Source of the DNA: UBA1535 sp964371035
Lineage (GTDB): Bacteria; Bacillota; Clostridia; Tissierellales; Sedimentibacteraceae
Assembly: GCA_964371035.1 (NCBI GenBank)
Contig: CAYJLG010000011.1
Coordinates: 5,914-69,913 of the forward strand
Direction: 5' to 3'
Length of the DNA stretch: 64,000 bases
Shown here: one piece after another, positions 26,615 through 35,874 of the stretch
Layout of the letters: the number at the start of each line of letters is the position of its first letter
Position numbering within the stretch: the first letter of the stretch is position 1
The notes under the pieces: generated by a model
Seen by the model: only the letters and a program-made list of their open reading frames with translations
Databases searched by the model: none
Told to the model about the DNA's origin: nothing
Program-made: the position numbers and the translations under genes

Positions 26615-26851
26615 CTACTTAAAAAACTCACTTAAAACATCTTCGATCATTTTTTTATTATCAGGATATTTGTCTGATAGTTTAGCAAATATTTCTTCAT
26701 AAGTGATTTCTGGCTGAAATTCAAAAATATATTCTACTGATTTTCGCATGCCTAACGCAAGAGTTTCTTCACGGCCTTCTTCGCGACCGATAGCTTTATT
26801 TAATTCATCAATATTTATCTGCTCTAATTGCTGTGTTGTATATCTTATCAA
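26615..26851 (-). pseudogene. C-terminal remnant of an Rpn/PD-(D/E)XK transposase-like protein
   Basis: A 78-residue frame beginning with TTG. It carries IDELNKAIGREEGREETLAL, the Glu/Arg/Gly-rich stretch found near the C-terminus of Rpn/PDDEXK-family recombination nucleases, then a short helical tail EDVLSEFFK. The nuclease domain (normally about 200 residues before) is missing. Upstream AAGGAGAGGGG is followed by ATG TTT TGA in another frame, so the gene was probably truncated by an internal deletion that also broke the frame after the original start. A terminator is retained. Confidence 0.5.
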
Positions 26852-27214
26852 AACATTCCCCTCTCCTTATTTAAATTTTATGCTTAGTTTCATTTGTTTT
26901 TCCCTGATTACATCATACCAATTTTTATGCATAAATGCAAGAAATTTTTGATTTCCTGCGGGCAGAGTAGAACCCCGCATCTACTTTGGGAACGGTTAAG
27001 ACCAGTCCCTACGAATTCAGAAAGTCACTCCCTAAAAATAAATCGATCTTATACCTTAATTTTATGACATTAAATATGAATAGAATCGTTGAGACTAATA
27101 TTAAGTGTAATTAATATTTAATTTTGTTTTTATAAAAAATTTTTTGTTTGACCTTTTCTTCTTGTATGATGTAAAATGCTTATAAATAAAATTTAAAGAA
27201 AGTTGGTATAGTTT
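26852..27214. other. Intergenic region with two hairpins
   Basis: Contains TGCGGG/CCCGCA near 26957-26979 and the dyad GGGAACGGT/ACCAGTCCC (26988-27009), a type of degenerate GTAGGGAC-like repeat seen in many Bacillota. A possible promoter for the following gene lies near 27146. No gene is supported. Confidence 0.4.
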
Positions 27215-27846
27215 ATGCACACTAATACGGTTAAGCAGACTGATGACAGTTATCTTCACCCTATTTATATGCTGCAACTACATACTCAAACTGCTACTGC
27301 TCCTGATTTAATAAAAATGCTTGAAGTCAATACATCTACTGCATATACGATTCTCGGGCGTCTTGAAAAATCAGGTCATATCAAACTTAAAAAAGGTAGT
27401 AGAAATAGGCAAGCTTCTATTGTATTGACTGAAAAAGGTATCGAAATAGCTGAAAAATTGTTCAAAAAACATCAGATGATCCATAAATGGCTGATACAAT
27501 TGGGGGTAGAAGAAGAGGAGCGAGCGAAGAGGCTTGTTTTTTGGAGCATGGTTTTAACGAAAAGATAATGAGTGTTATTTCTATACATGTCAATTCTGCA
27601 AAGGGTATTTTAAATCTTGAGACAGCCTATCCCGAAAAGATGAAAATGATGGCTGCAAAAATGAATATGCCGAAGACATTAAAAGAATTTGGTGTTGACG
27701 AAGCTGAATTTTTAGAAAAATTATCGTTTATTGCTGAAGGTGCAGTGGCTGATCCGTGTACTGGTACAAATCCAAGACCAATAGATGCCAAGACGATGGA
27801 AGCTTTATTCAAGGCAACTTACTATGGAGAAGACGTTAATTTCTAA
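27215..27846 (+). pseudogene. Frameshifted DtxR-like regulator fused to an iron-alcohol-dehydrogenase tail
   Basis: The first frame (27215-27568) encodes a DtxR/MntR-like winged helix: YLHPIYMLQLHTQ, DLIKMLEVNTSTAYTILGRL and LTEKGIEIAEKLFKKHQM. It ends in LGVEEEERAKR and then leaves the family pattern. The pattern resumes in the next frame, from about 27515, as SEEACFLEHGFNEKIMSVIS (DtxR: ACxLEHxxSE). From about 27585 that second frame changes to the C-terminus of an iron-dependent alcohol dehydrogenase: PKTLKEFGVDEAEF and ADPCTGTNPRPID, then a YYGEDVNF end. So a one-base shift plus a deletion joined two unrelated genes. Neither part should be functional. Confidence 0.65.
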
Positions 27847-27907
27847 ATTCTGATTTGAGATATAATAAATTAGATTTGATAAACTAAATAGTTTTCTTAG
27901 TATAATC

Positions 27908-27950
27908 AAAGAGCTGCATCATGATAATTTTATGATACAGCTCTTTTTTA
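27908..27950 (+). terminator. Terminator after DtxR/ADH pseudogene
   Basis: Stem AAAGAGCTG/CAGCTCTTT with inner ATCAT/ATGAT and a T-run. Confidence 0.8.
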
Positions 27951-28027
27951 TGCCACTTTTAGAGTAGCAACATAAATTTTGTTAGTTAAAAGTCACTTAA
28001 AAGTAAAATGTTTTACCATAATGCCAC

Positions 28028-28909
28028 TTAAAAATTTTTAGGATAGTTTTTATAATTAAATTTGCATTCTTTTTCGTATTCGCGTAATTCTTGTTCTTTT
28101 AACTTTGACGTAAGGTCAGGCAAGTTAAAATCTAAATCTTCTGTTTTCACAAGTTTTACAGGCACAAACTGCTTATTCGACAAAAGTGCAGCAACTAATT
28201 TATGATGCCCGTTTACAACATAATAGTAATTGTTATGTATCACGATCTCGATCTTATCTGTCAAATAGCTTTCATCATCTACTAATTTATTCACTATGTC
28301 CATATCCAAGTTTTTTATACTCTTAGTCGGATACAAAGATTTTGGAGACAGTAAAATTTTCAGTTCTTCTTTGTCGTTGATGTTTTGAAATATAACTTCT
28401 GCGATATATTCGGGAGTGCTCCATGTAGTATCTATAACAAAATTATAATTATTGTAATCAAAGTTGTCCACATAATAAATCTCTTTGAATCTTTTGTTTT
28501 CAATAGCCGCTCTTCTTAACAGTTCCGTTTCAGCTTCTTCTTCATTTTTGTACACTTCTTCTGAGCCTCTGTTTGACGCTATGACCCTCTTTGCGGCTTC
28601 TGCTGGGTTTATCACAGTAAATATATCAAAAGAATCTTCAACGAAGTGCCAAGCCATCCTTGAGTCAAAAATGATGTTGCGATGTGTGTTTTCTTTAGAT
28701 ATTTTTACAGTCTCCTTATCAATCAAATCATCGTATTCTGGATTTGTAAACATCAATTGATTTAATTCTAAAGTGGATATATTCATTTCATTTGCTATTT
28801 TTCGTTGAATGCTGCCTGTTGAAAAAATTTCGTACTCATATTTTTCTGATAATAATTTACAAATCGTCGATTTTCCGCTCCCAAGGTTCCCTGCGATAGT
28901 TAAATACAT
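28028..28909 (-). CDS. P-loop (cytidylate-kinase-like) kinase fused to a ParB/Srx-like domain
   Basis: 293 residues. N-terminal domain (1-175) is a small-molecule kinase fold: P-loop AGNLGSGKST (6-15), STGSIQRKIA (NMP-binding region, 30-39), IIFDSRMAWHFV (79-90) and LRRAAIENKRF (131-141) as in cytidylate-kinase-like proteins. C-terminal domain (185-270) has ILLSPKSLYPT, then NNYYYVVNGHHKLVAALL, the ParB/sulfiredoxin-like nucleotide-binding motif N-G-H-H-K/R. ParB-fold proteins include ATP-using kinases and CTPases, so the enzyme may act on a nucleotide or small acceptor. It stands alone. Substrate unknown; family placement is from motifs. Confidence 0.7.
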   Translation of the reverse strand: MYLTIAGNLGSGKSTICKLLSEKYEYEIFSTGSIQRKIANEMNISTLELNQLMFTNPEYDDLIDKETVKISKENTHRNIIFDSRMAWHFVEDSFDIFTVINPAEAAKRVIASNRGSEEVYKNEEEAETELLRRAAIENKRFKEIYYVDNFDYNNYNFVIDTTWSTPEYIAEVIFQNINDKEELKILLSPKSLYPTKSIKNLDMDIVNKLVDDESYLTDKIEIVIHNNYYYVVNGHHKLVAALLSNKQFVPVKLVKTEDLDFNLPDLTSKLKEQELREYEKECKFNYKNYPKNF

Positions 28910-29057
28910 TATACTTCTCCTTTGTAATTAAAACTTCGAATTTTGGATTATTAAATCACATTATACTTTATTTGATATGAGTTTTCAACTATGAAATTTA
29001 AAATAATTGCCCTTGAATCGGGAGAAGCAGAGCCCCTACATTTTCAAAATTCATAAT

Positions 29058-30128
29058 TCATTGAATTTGACTATTAATAGTGACTGCAAACTTAAAGCTG
29101 TCTTGGCACATTTCACTTAGCCCCTTTTTAGCTTCCCAATTCAGCAATTTTTTGGCATGATCTGTTTTTGCGTAACAAGTTGCGATATCGCCTTCTCTTC
29201 TCGGAGCTATAATATAAGGTATCTTAGTGCCCGATGCTTTTTCAAAGGCTTTTAACACTTCTAACACAGAATATCCTCTTCCTGTTCCCAAGTTTACTAC
29301 TATAGTATTTTCGCCTAAGGATTTTTCAAAGTTGTTGAGCTCGTTAAAATCTTTAGGTTGATTTTTACCATCCAAAAAAATCTTTTCGATCGCCGCAATA
29401 TGTCCGAGTGCTAAATCTACAACATGTATATAGTCCCTTACTCCTGTACCGTCAACAGTATCGTAATCATCACCGAAAATATTTAATTTTTCTAATTTGC
29501 CGTTTGCCACTTGCATGATATAAGGCATAAGATTGTTAGGTATATCATTTGGATCTTCACCTATCAAACCACTTTCATGGGCTCCTATCGGGTTGAAATA
29601 TCTTAAAATCGCTACTTTAAAATCCTCATTTGCTTTAGCTATGTCAATCAAAATTCTTTCGTTGCAAACTTTCGTGTATCCATAAGGATTGATGGCCGAT
29701 GTCTCCATATCTTCTGTGAAGGGTGCGGGATTGTTCATTCCGTATACAGTCGCCGACGATGAGAAAACTATTTTTTTACACCCCGCATTTAGCATTGTTT
29801 TTAGCACATTAACGGTACCTGTGACATTAGTCTCGTAATATAAAAGAGGTTTTTTGACGGATTCTCCCACAGCTTTTAATGCAGCGAAGTGAATTACTCC
29901 GTCAATTTCATTTTCCGAAAATACTGAGCTCAAAAAATCAAGGTCGAGTATGTCGCCTCTATAAAATTTAGGTCTTTTTTTCGTTATAGTCTCAATTTTA
30001 TCTAAAACAGAAATCTTGGAGTTAGATAGATTGTCTATTACAACTACTTCATAATTTTTATTTAAAAGTTCTACCACAGTGTGGCTTCCGATATATCCAA
30101 GCCCTCCTGTAACTAAAATATTGCGCAT
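29058..30128 (-). CDS. galE: UDP-glucose 4-epimerase
   Basis: Interconverts UDP-glucose and UDP-galactose; NAD-bound short-chain dehydrogenase fold. The 356 residues are slightly longer than the usual 330-340, because of a loop near 235-260 (IEKIFLDGKNQPKDFNELNN). N-terminal NAD motif TGGLGYIGSH (7-16), catalytic SSSATVYG (123-130) and Y149xxxK153 are present, as is ILRYFNPIGAHESGLIGEDP. No other Leloir gene is adjacent. It is probably used for cell-surface sugars. Confidence 0.95.
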   Translation of the reverse strand: MRNILVTGGLGYIGSHTVVELLNKNYEVVVIDNLSNSKISVLDKIETITKKRPKFYRGDILDLDFLSSVFSENEIDGVIHFAALKAVGESVKKPLLYYETNVTGTVNVLKTMLNAGCKKIVFSSSATVYGMNNPAPFTEDMETSAINPYGYTKVCNERILIDIAKANEDFKVAILRYFNPIGAHESGLIGEDPNDIPNNLMPYIMQVANGKLEKLNIFGDDYDTVDGTGVRDYIHVVDLALGHIAAIEKIFLDGKNQPKDFNELNNFEKSLGENTIVVNLGTGRGYSVLEVLKAFEKASGTKIPYIIAPRREGDIATCYAKTDHAKKLLNWEAKKGLSEMCQDSFKFAVTINSQIQ

Positions 30129-30210
30129 ATTTACCTCTTTTCATTTGCTAAAACAACGTAATTTTTCACGCTTTGTTTTGTCTGCACAATTTATTTGTAA
30201 ATATATTTTA

Positions 30211-31353
30211 TTATATTTTATAAAATTTTTCAACTGCATTTTTTTTAGTAAGCAGGATTCCCGAGCTTACAGCAGATAGTGGAGCAACACTTACGAGTCC
30301 AAAGCTTCCAATTATAGTATCCAATATCTCTGCTGATATGTATTTATAATTCAATATGTTGTCAATAGGTGTGCCCTGAGCCATAAAAACCATGAGCAAC
30401 GAAACATATCCTCCCGAATATGCCAAAAGTAAAGTAGTAGTCATGGTTCCCATTGTAGCTCTACCAACGTTCATCCCGCTTTTTATAGCTTCTATAGTTG
30501 TGATGTCGGGTTTTTTTTCTATGACTTCATTGACAGCTGCTGTTATGTCAACCGCTATATCCATTATAGCTCCCGATGAACCTATAAAAATCCCCGCGAT
30601 AAATATTTGAGTCAGGTTTAAATTGTGAAATCCGCTGTATAATAGACTTTCGGAGTTTGGCATTATAGCTCCGTTTAGCATGAATAAATCTGTAAATACA
30701 ATTCCCATAATGAGTGTCACCAAAAGCCCTACTATAGATCCCGATGTAGCCGCCAGCATCATCTTGTCAAATCCAAACACTAAGGATATGATAATGACAG
30801 TCAGCACAGATGTGATGAGAAATCCTATCAAAATAGGATTTAGTCCATTTAAATAAGAAGGTATTAATATTTTCCAAATCATTAAGATAGTTATGGCAAA
30901 ACTAAGTATTGCTCTCACGCCCGTCTTTCCCGCAACAATTATTAAAAACACAGCAAACATTGCTACGAGAATCAGTTGAACATCTATCCTGTAATGATCT
31001 ATCATCGAAACAGACATCACTTCATCTCCTTGATAGCTGATTAACACAAAAGCTTCATCTCCGACTTCAAATATCTTGTCATTTTCCAAAGAACCGTTTA
31101 GCATATTGTATCCTGTGACGATTTCGCCTTTAAACTTGCCGTCTGTCAATTCAAGTTCACAAGTCTGATCTCCTGTAGCCACCACTCCTATTTGTACTAT
31201 ATTGTCATTATCTACAGATAAAACTTTAGCTACGCTCCTGTCTTTGTCCTTATAGTTTATAGCTTCTTCATAGCCTGTCGGAATAATTAAAAGTATGGCG
31301 AGAATTACTGCGCTCACTATTACGGCTAAATTGATTTTTGATGTATTTTTCAT
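30211..31353 (-). CDS. YibE/F family membrane protein
   Basis: 380 residues. A signal-anchor helix (about 10-28) is followed by a soluble beta domain (40-130) and then seven to eight membrane helices (130-370) with YibE/F features: GKTGVRAILSFAITILMIW, GSIVGLLVTLIMG, and the strongly conserved FIGSSGAIMDIAVDITAAV...GMNVGRATMGTMTTTLLLAY block. The family function is unknown; a role in export is often suggested but not shown. The ATG at 31353 has GGAG 5 bases upstream. No partner gene is obvious on either side. Confidence 0.85.
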   Translation of the reverse strand: MKNTSKINLAVIVSAVILAILLIIPTGYEEAINYKDKDRSVAKVLSVDNDNIVQIGVVATGDQTCELELTDGKFKGEIVTGYNMLNGSLENDKIFEVGDEAFVLISYQGDEVMSVSMIDHYRIDVQLILVAMFAVFLIIVAGKTGVRAILSFAITILMIWKILIPSYLNGLNPILIGFLITSVLTVIIISLVFGFDKMMLAATSGSIVGLLVTLIMGIVFTDLFMLNGAIMPNSESLLYSGFHNLNLTQIFIAGIFIGSSGAIMDIAVDITAAVNEVIEKKPDITTIEAIKSGMNVGRATMGTMTTTLLLAYSGGYVSLLMVFMAQGTPIDNILNYKYISAEILDTIIGSFGLVSVAPLSAVSSGILLTKKNAVEKFYKI

Positions 31354-31390
31354 ATGATCTCCAAAGTTAAAATTCAAAAAAATAGTTAAA

Positions 31391-31443
31391 GTGGCAAATT
31401 AAATTTGCCACAAAGGGGAGGGAGGGACAAAATTAATTGTCCC
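31391..31443 (-). terminator. Twin hairpins between phoA and yibE/F
   Basis: GTGGCAAATT/AATTTGCCAC (31391-31411), followed on the minus strand by TTTAACTATTTTTTT, fits a terminator for the phosphatase gene. A second stem GGGACAA/TTGTCCC (31424-31443) sits next to it. Confidence 0.65.
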
Positions 31444-31467
31444 AAAATTATGTCATCTCGATATAAA

Positions 31468-32994
31468 TTACTTAATGTTTAAAAGCTCAGCAAGACTTTC
31501 ATAGATTTCTGTATTGTCGTAGAATCCATCGAATAAATCTGAACCTACTCCTTGTGCATAAGTCCCTACAGTAGTACCTGTGTGTGAGTAAGAAGTAAAA
31601 TCAATTCCTGATTTGTTGTTTAGTATATGAATTACAGTCACTGTCAAAGGATCGTATCCGCCGTAAATATCAGATGCTTCTTCAGGATGATATGAGCCAC
31701 CGTTTACTGAAACTTCATAAGCTGCTCTTATTTTTTCTACTTCATAATCAGTCATTATGAGTTTTGAACCCTCAGGCATCGTGTAGTCAGAAGCTACGCT
31801 AAGTCCGAAGAAAGATTTAATGTCTTGTAATACAGTTTCAAAAGGTGTTTTTTCTGCTTTGTATTTTTCTGTATATTCTGCTTCGAATACATCATATGAA
31901 CCTGATTGATTTTCTAATAAGTCAAGGAAAGTGTCATAAGCTGTGCCCGCATATCCAATAGTAAGTCCGCCTGTTTCGTGATCTCCTGTCACTACAATCA
32001 GAGTTTCTTCCGGATGTTCTTCGTAAAATTCATATGCTTCTTTAATAGCATTGTCGAAGGCTATAGTGTCTGAAATAGAAGCTTTTGCGTCATTAGCATG
32101 ACATGCCCAGTCAATTTTTCCTGCTTCAACCATCATGAAGAAACCATCTTCATTGTCCAATACTTCAATTCCTTTTTCTACATAATCGGCAAGTGCCCAC
32201 ATATCTTCTTCTCTGTCGTTTTCATAAGGAAGCGCTCCACCATTAGTGTCTTCGCCTATTATTATAACTTTTCCGTCTCTTGAAGTTATATCTTCCGCAG
32301 CATCTTGATCTTCTAAAACAACTTCATATCCCGCTTCTTCTGCTAATTCATATAAATTTTCTAAATCTTTGTTTTTTCCTGTAGGCTGATTTAACGCTCC
32401 ACCCGCAAAATAATCAAAATCTGATTCTATCAATTCTAAGCCTATCTCATAGTAATTGTTTCTTGATACATTGTGTGCGTAATATGCAGCGGGAGTAGCG
32501 TGATTTAAAGTGACGCTCGATACCACTCCTATTTTGTAATCATGCTGCTCTTTAAGTTTTTCAGCTATAGTTTCATATTCAACAGTAAATGTCTCATCCA
32601 TGTTGATAGTTCCGCTGTATGTCTTCTTGCCCGTCGCTAGCGAAGTCGCTGTAGATGCAGAATCGGGGTTGAAAGATGTAGAGTCATAAGTTGTGGTGAT
32701 GCCTACCGAGTCGTAATCCATAAAGCTCAATCTGTTTTCGCTTTTTAGTATTGATGCTTCAGGATCATTTGCAAGTGCGTCTAAATAATAGTTTGTAAGC
32801 TGTGTTTGTGAGTGGCTCATACCATCTCCCACAAACATGAATACATATTTTGGCATTTCATAAGATTCTTTATCCGAATTTGTTTGAGCCGATACTTCTT
32901 TAGTCCCTAATAGTGATATTGAGCCGATACCTGTAACTAGCACAGTCGATGCAAGTGCTATTGATAATGCTTTTTTAACTAAATTACTTTTCAT
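31468..32994 (-). CDS. Secreted alkaline phosphatase
   Basis: 508 residues with a signal peptide (1-36, ending near KEVSA) so it acts outside the membrane. Metal-binding FVGDGMS (D57), the nucleophile DSASTATSLATG (S112), DWACHANDAKAS, and VVTGDHETGG in the second half follow the classical PhoA order. Releases phosphate from monoesters. The ATG at 32994 has GGAGG 6 bases upstream. It is followed by hairpins and is monocistronic. No Pho box could be recognised in the 100 bases upstream. Confidence 0.92.
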   Translation of the reverse strand: MKSNLVKKALSIALASTVLVTGIGSISLLGTKEVSAQTNSDKESYEMPKYVFMFVGDGMSHSQTQLTNYYLDALANDPEASILKSENRLSFMDYDSVGITTTYDSTSFNPDSASTATSLATGKKTYSGTINMDETFTVEYETIAEKLKEQHDYKIGVVSSVTLNHATPAAYYAHNVSRNNYYEIGLELIESDFDYFAGGALNQPTGKNKDLENLYELAEEAGYEVVLEDQDAAEDITSRDGKVIIIGEDTNGGALPYENDREEDMWALADYVEKGIEVLDNEDGFFMMVEAGKIDWACHANDAKASISDTIAFDNAIKEAYEFYEEHPEETLIVVTGDHETGGLTIGYAGTAYDTFLDLLENQSGSYDVFEAEYTEKYKAEKTPFETVLQDIKSFFGLSVASDYTMPEGSKLIMTDYEVEKIRAAYEVSVNGGSYHPEEASDIYGGYDPLTVTVIHILNNKSGIDFTSYSHTGTTVGTYAQGVGSDLFDGFYDNTEIYESLAELLNIK

Positions 32995-33093
32995 TAAAGT
33001 CCTCCAAAGGTTTTGTTTTAAGATATGACAAAAGAATATCACAACAAATTGACCCAAAAAGCACTTTTTAGTAAAAATTTTGTTTAGAATGTG

Positions 33094-34866
33094 TTAATTA
33101 TTTTCGCTTTGTGTTATCTCCATAAAATAATGCTCTGTGTTTACATCTAAAACTACTTCTGTGACTCCGTTTTGCAAGTCAAAACCGAAGTTTTGATTGA
33201 CTATTTCTATAGACGCATCGCCTGATATCTCTGCTGTTATAGTTTCAAAATTTAAGTTGCTTCCAAGCTTAGTCGCTAAATCATAACCTTGCAAATCCTG
33301 GTCATCCGAACCAGAACCATAAAAATTGTAACTTGGTGCCTTTTGCATATCGGCATTTATCTCAACAGAACTGTTAGCTGGAATTGTGACTTCAAATTCT
33401 AGATATACGACTCTATCCATAGTGCGGGCTTCTGATATATAATCTTCTAACATGTTTGCGTCGTATCTTTCTGCCTGTTTTTCTGAAAACAAACCATAGC
33501 TGTAAAACATTTCATACAAGGCTTCATCAAACATTTCTTGTGTGACATTTTGAAATATTTCTTTATCTTTATTTCCTGTGTCAGCCGCATTGAGTGAAAA
33601 TCTTTCTTCTAAATCTATATAACTATCCGGAAAGTCATCGCTAAAATTGTCAAATGAGTTAAAGGAATATTCTGTGACTACCGAAAGCACATTATCAAGG
33701 GTAGTTTCATATCTTTTTACTGTAGCGCTCACATCGTCTAATTCATTGCCTTTGTCTGTCGCACCATTTTTGTATCCCTGCAAAGAATATTCTTCTATAT
33801 CTTCTCCTATCACTATCACAAAATTGTGCTCATAGTAATCTCTGTGATCTTTGTCGGGTACACTAAAACTGACACCCATATGATCTTCTGAATAACTCCC
33901 TCCATCAAATCCGAAAGTCAATACATCGGTTTTTGAGTGGTCAATATCAAAAGATATTTCAAAATGTGCTGCGGGATATTCTTCTTCCTGTGGTGATTCA
34001 AAATCTGAAAATGCATAAACAGTGACGGGAAGCTCCGGTATTTCTTCTAAAATCAACGCATTTTCAAAATATGTACCGTCATTTAAAAGTTCTTTGTATT
34101 CTTCAAAGCTTGAAATATATCTGAGATTGTAGCTTCCTTCTTCTCTGTCGCCTCCTACACCCATAAAACTTCCCGAATAATTGCCAAAATATGTGGAATA
34201 ATCAGTTATTTCGTTGCCGTCAACACTCAATTTAGGGGCAAGTTTATCTAAATCTAATAGATCAGAAACAAAAGGATAATATAGTGTCATATCTTGTGAT
34301 TCTGTAGAATTATTAGTCAAAATATAGCTGTCCGTCACAGTGCTTCCTCTCACGCCCACATCATTTTCATCTTCGTAAGAAAAGTCATAGTTTATGCTTC
34401 GATCTACCGATATATGATCTGCATCGTAGTTTTCTTGTGTCGAAGTAAGCGGGAAAACTGGCCCTGCATATGACATAAATGTGCTCGCTACATTTCCTGT
34501 GCCCTCACTGCTAGCACCATCAGAACCGGCACCTGAACTTGAACCTCCTCCCATTCTGAAATCTAGTCGAGACAGCAAAAATGACGAAACTAAAATCAAA
34601 GCACAGCATACAGTTGCAAATTTGAAATATCTTTTGCCAAACAGTCCTCTCAAAAATGATTTTTTCCGAGAGTTGTCACCATATAAACTGTTTGTATCAA
34701 CATTTTTTTCTTTTACATTATTAAATCTTTGATCAGCATAGTTTGTCTGATTTGTTTTTGATAATTGCTGTTCAAATGATTCAAGTTTTTTGTGAGTCTC
34801 TTCCACAAATTCGTCTTTCACATCGGTGATAGCTTCAAACAGTTTTTCTTCTTTATTGTAGCTCAT
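33094..34866 (-). CDS. Putative anti-sigma factor or sigma-linked membrane sensor
   Basis: 590 residues, not recognised as a named family. A cytoplasmic N-terminal segment (1-80, charged and helical) is followed by one transmembrane helix (about 82-101), a Gly/Ser linker (105-125), and a large extracellular beta-rich region (130-585). The start overlaps the sigma factor stop by four bases. That arrangement and the one-helix topology are typical of an ECF anti-sigma factor that senses a surface signal. The usual anti-sigma zinc motif (HxxxCxxC) is absent. Confidence 0.65.
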   Translation of the reverse strand: MSYNKEEKLFEAITDVKDEFVEETHKKLESFEQQLSKTNQTNYADQRFNNVKEKNVDTNSLYGDNSRKKSFLRGLFGKRYFKFATVCCALILVSSFLLSRLDFRMGGGSSSGAGSDGASSEGTGNVASTFMSYAGPVFPLTSTQENYDADHISVDRSINYDFSYEDENDVGVRGSTVTDSYILTNNSTESQDMTLYYPFVSDLLDLDKLAPKLSVDGNEITDYSTYFGNYSGSFMGVGGDREEGSYNLRYISSFEEYKELLNDGTYFENALILEEIPELPVTVYAFSDFESPQEEEYPAAHFEISFDIDHSKTDVLTFGFDGGSYSEDHMGVSFSVPDKDHRDYYEHNFVIVIGEDIEEYSLQGYKNGATDKGNELDDVSATVKRYETTLDNVLSVVTEYSFNSFDNFSDDFPDSYIDLEERFSLNAADTGNKDKEIFQNVTQEMFDEALYEMFYSYGLFSEKQAERYDANMLEDYISEARTMDRVVYLEFEVTIPANSSVEINADMQKAPSYNFYGSGSDDQDLQGYDLATKLGSNLNFETITAEISGDASIEIVNQNFGFDLQNGVTEVVLDVNTEHYFMEITQSENN

Positions 34867-35441
34867 AAATATACACCCTCCTTTTCGAGATGTGTTTTAA
34901 GTTTTTGTCTTATGCGAAATAGTTTTAGAGTGAGATTTTTGGATGTTAGTTTATATATACTTGCTATATCTTTTATATTTTCGCCAAACCAGTACCTCAT
35001 CATAAACATTTCCCTGTCTTCTCTAGGCAAATTTTCGAGCCAAGCATCAATAATATCTTTTAGCATCTTCATCTCTGTTTCTTCTGAAACTGTCGATTGT
35101 GAAGGTATGCAGTCTGAAAGTTCTGACAGCAAAATATCAGTCTCTGATTCTCCACCTCTTTTTTTTGCTTTATTGTAGCGAAATCTGTCTATAGATAAAT
35201 TTCTTGCTACTTTACTAAGATATGCGCTCAAAATTCGAGGCATATCGGGAGGTATGCGAGTCCATGCTCTTTCATATGTGTCATTTTTGGCTTCTTCGCT
35301 ATCTTCTTTGCTTCTTAAGATATTAAAGGCGATCTTAAAAATCAACTTTCCGTATTTTTTGTCCGTTTCAGATATCGCCATCTCATCTCTAAGGTTATAA
35401 AGTTCAATTATTTTATCATCATCAATCAATGTATTGTTCAA
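34863..35441 (-). CDS. ECF-type RNA polymerase sigma factor
   Basis: 192 residues with sigma-70 region 2 (about 25-95: KYGKLIFKIAFNILRSKEDS, then DTYERAWTRIP and LSKVARNLSIDRFRY) and region 4 (about 130-188: LENLPREDREMFMMRYWFG then a helix-turn-helix ending FRIRQKLKTHLE). No region 1 or 3, hence ECF-like. GGAGGC lies before the ATG. It is translationally coupled to the membrane protein that follows, which probably holds it inactive. Such pairs commonly autoregulate, but no promoter could be defined with confidence. Confidence 0.88.
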   Translation of the reverse strand: MNNTLIDDDKIIELYNLRDEMAISETDKKYGKLIFKIAFNILRSKEDSEEAKNDTYERAWTRIPPDMPRILSAYLSKVARNLSIDRFRYNKAKKRGGESETDILLSELSDCIPSQSTVSEETEMKMLKDIIDAWLENLPREDREMFMMRYWFGENIKDIASIYKLTSKNLTLKLFRIRQKLKTHLEKEGVYL

Positions 35442-35642
35442 AATGAGCCTCCTTTTCTTATTACCTTATTCATAATAATAAGACGTAAAAAATGCCAATA
35501 TATTTCAATTTATATATAATTGTTTGTCATACATATATATTATATCTAAAATCATCGAACAGCAAGATATTTTATATGGGTGAAATTATAACGGATTAGA
35601 CTAAAAATATTTTACCAATCAAAGCTATTTGTGATAAAAATA

Positions 35643-35740
35643 GGGCTGTTGAGAAATTTTTAATTTTGAAACAACCCCAAGAAGTTAGACCTAAGAAACT
35701 AACTTTTTGGGGTCGGATCATTTTTAATTTCTTAACAGTC
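35643..35740 (-). repeat. Nested inverted repeat, terminator-like, after response regulator
   Basis: Outer arms GGGCTGTTGAGAAATTTTTA and, in reverse complement, GACTGTTAAGAAATTAAAAA. Inner arms ACCCCAAGAAGTTAG (35674-35688) and CTAACTTTTTGGGGT (35699-35713). It lies 135 bases past the response-regulator stop. The inner part resembles the hairpin at 22153-22201, suggesting a mobile or family hairpin rather than a unique terminator. The rest of the 433-base gap between the sigma factor and response-regulator genes shows no gene. Confidence 0.65.
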
Positions 35741-35874
35741 TTATTTTTGTAAATACTGTATTATCTACTATCGCAACCTTAAAAAATATTGATACTTGTT
35801 GCACTGTGATTTGATAATTTTACCTCTATGGATGATATTTTTTGTTGAATTTTCGGAGCACTATTCAAATATAT

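Noticed and set aside
26988..27009. GGGAACGGT/ACCAGTCCC dyad as terminator or operator
   Set aside because: No T-run and a type of sequence common as degenerate repeat; nothing in the context supports a role.
27500..27530. Programmed frameshift joining the DtxR-like frames
   Set aside because: No slippery heptamer or following hairpin is clear, and the second frame soon becomes an unrelated dehydrogenase tail, so decay is the better explanation.
34481..34732. 83-codon frame opposite the anti-sigma-like gene
   Set aside because: Complement of the Gly/Ser linker; no ribosome site.
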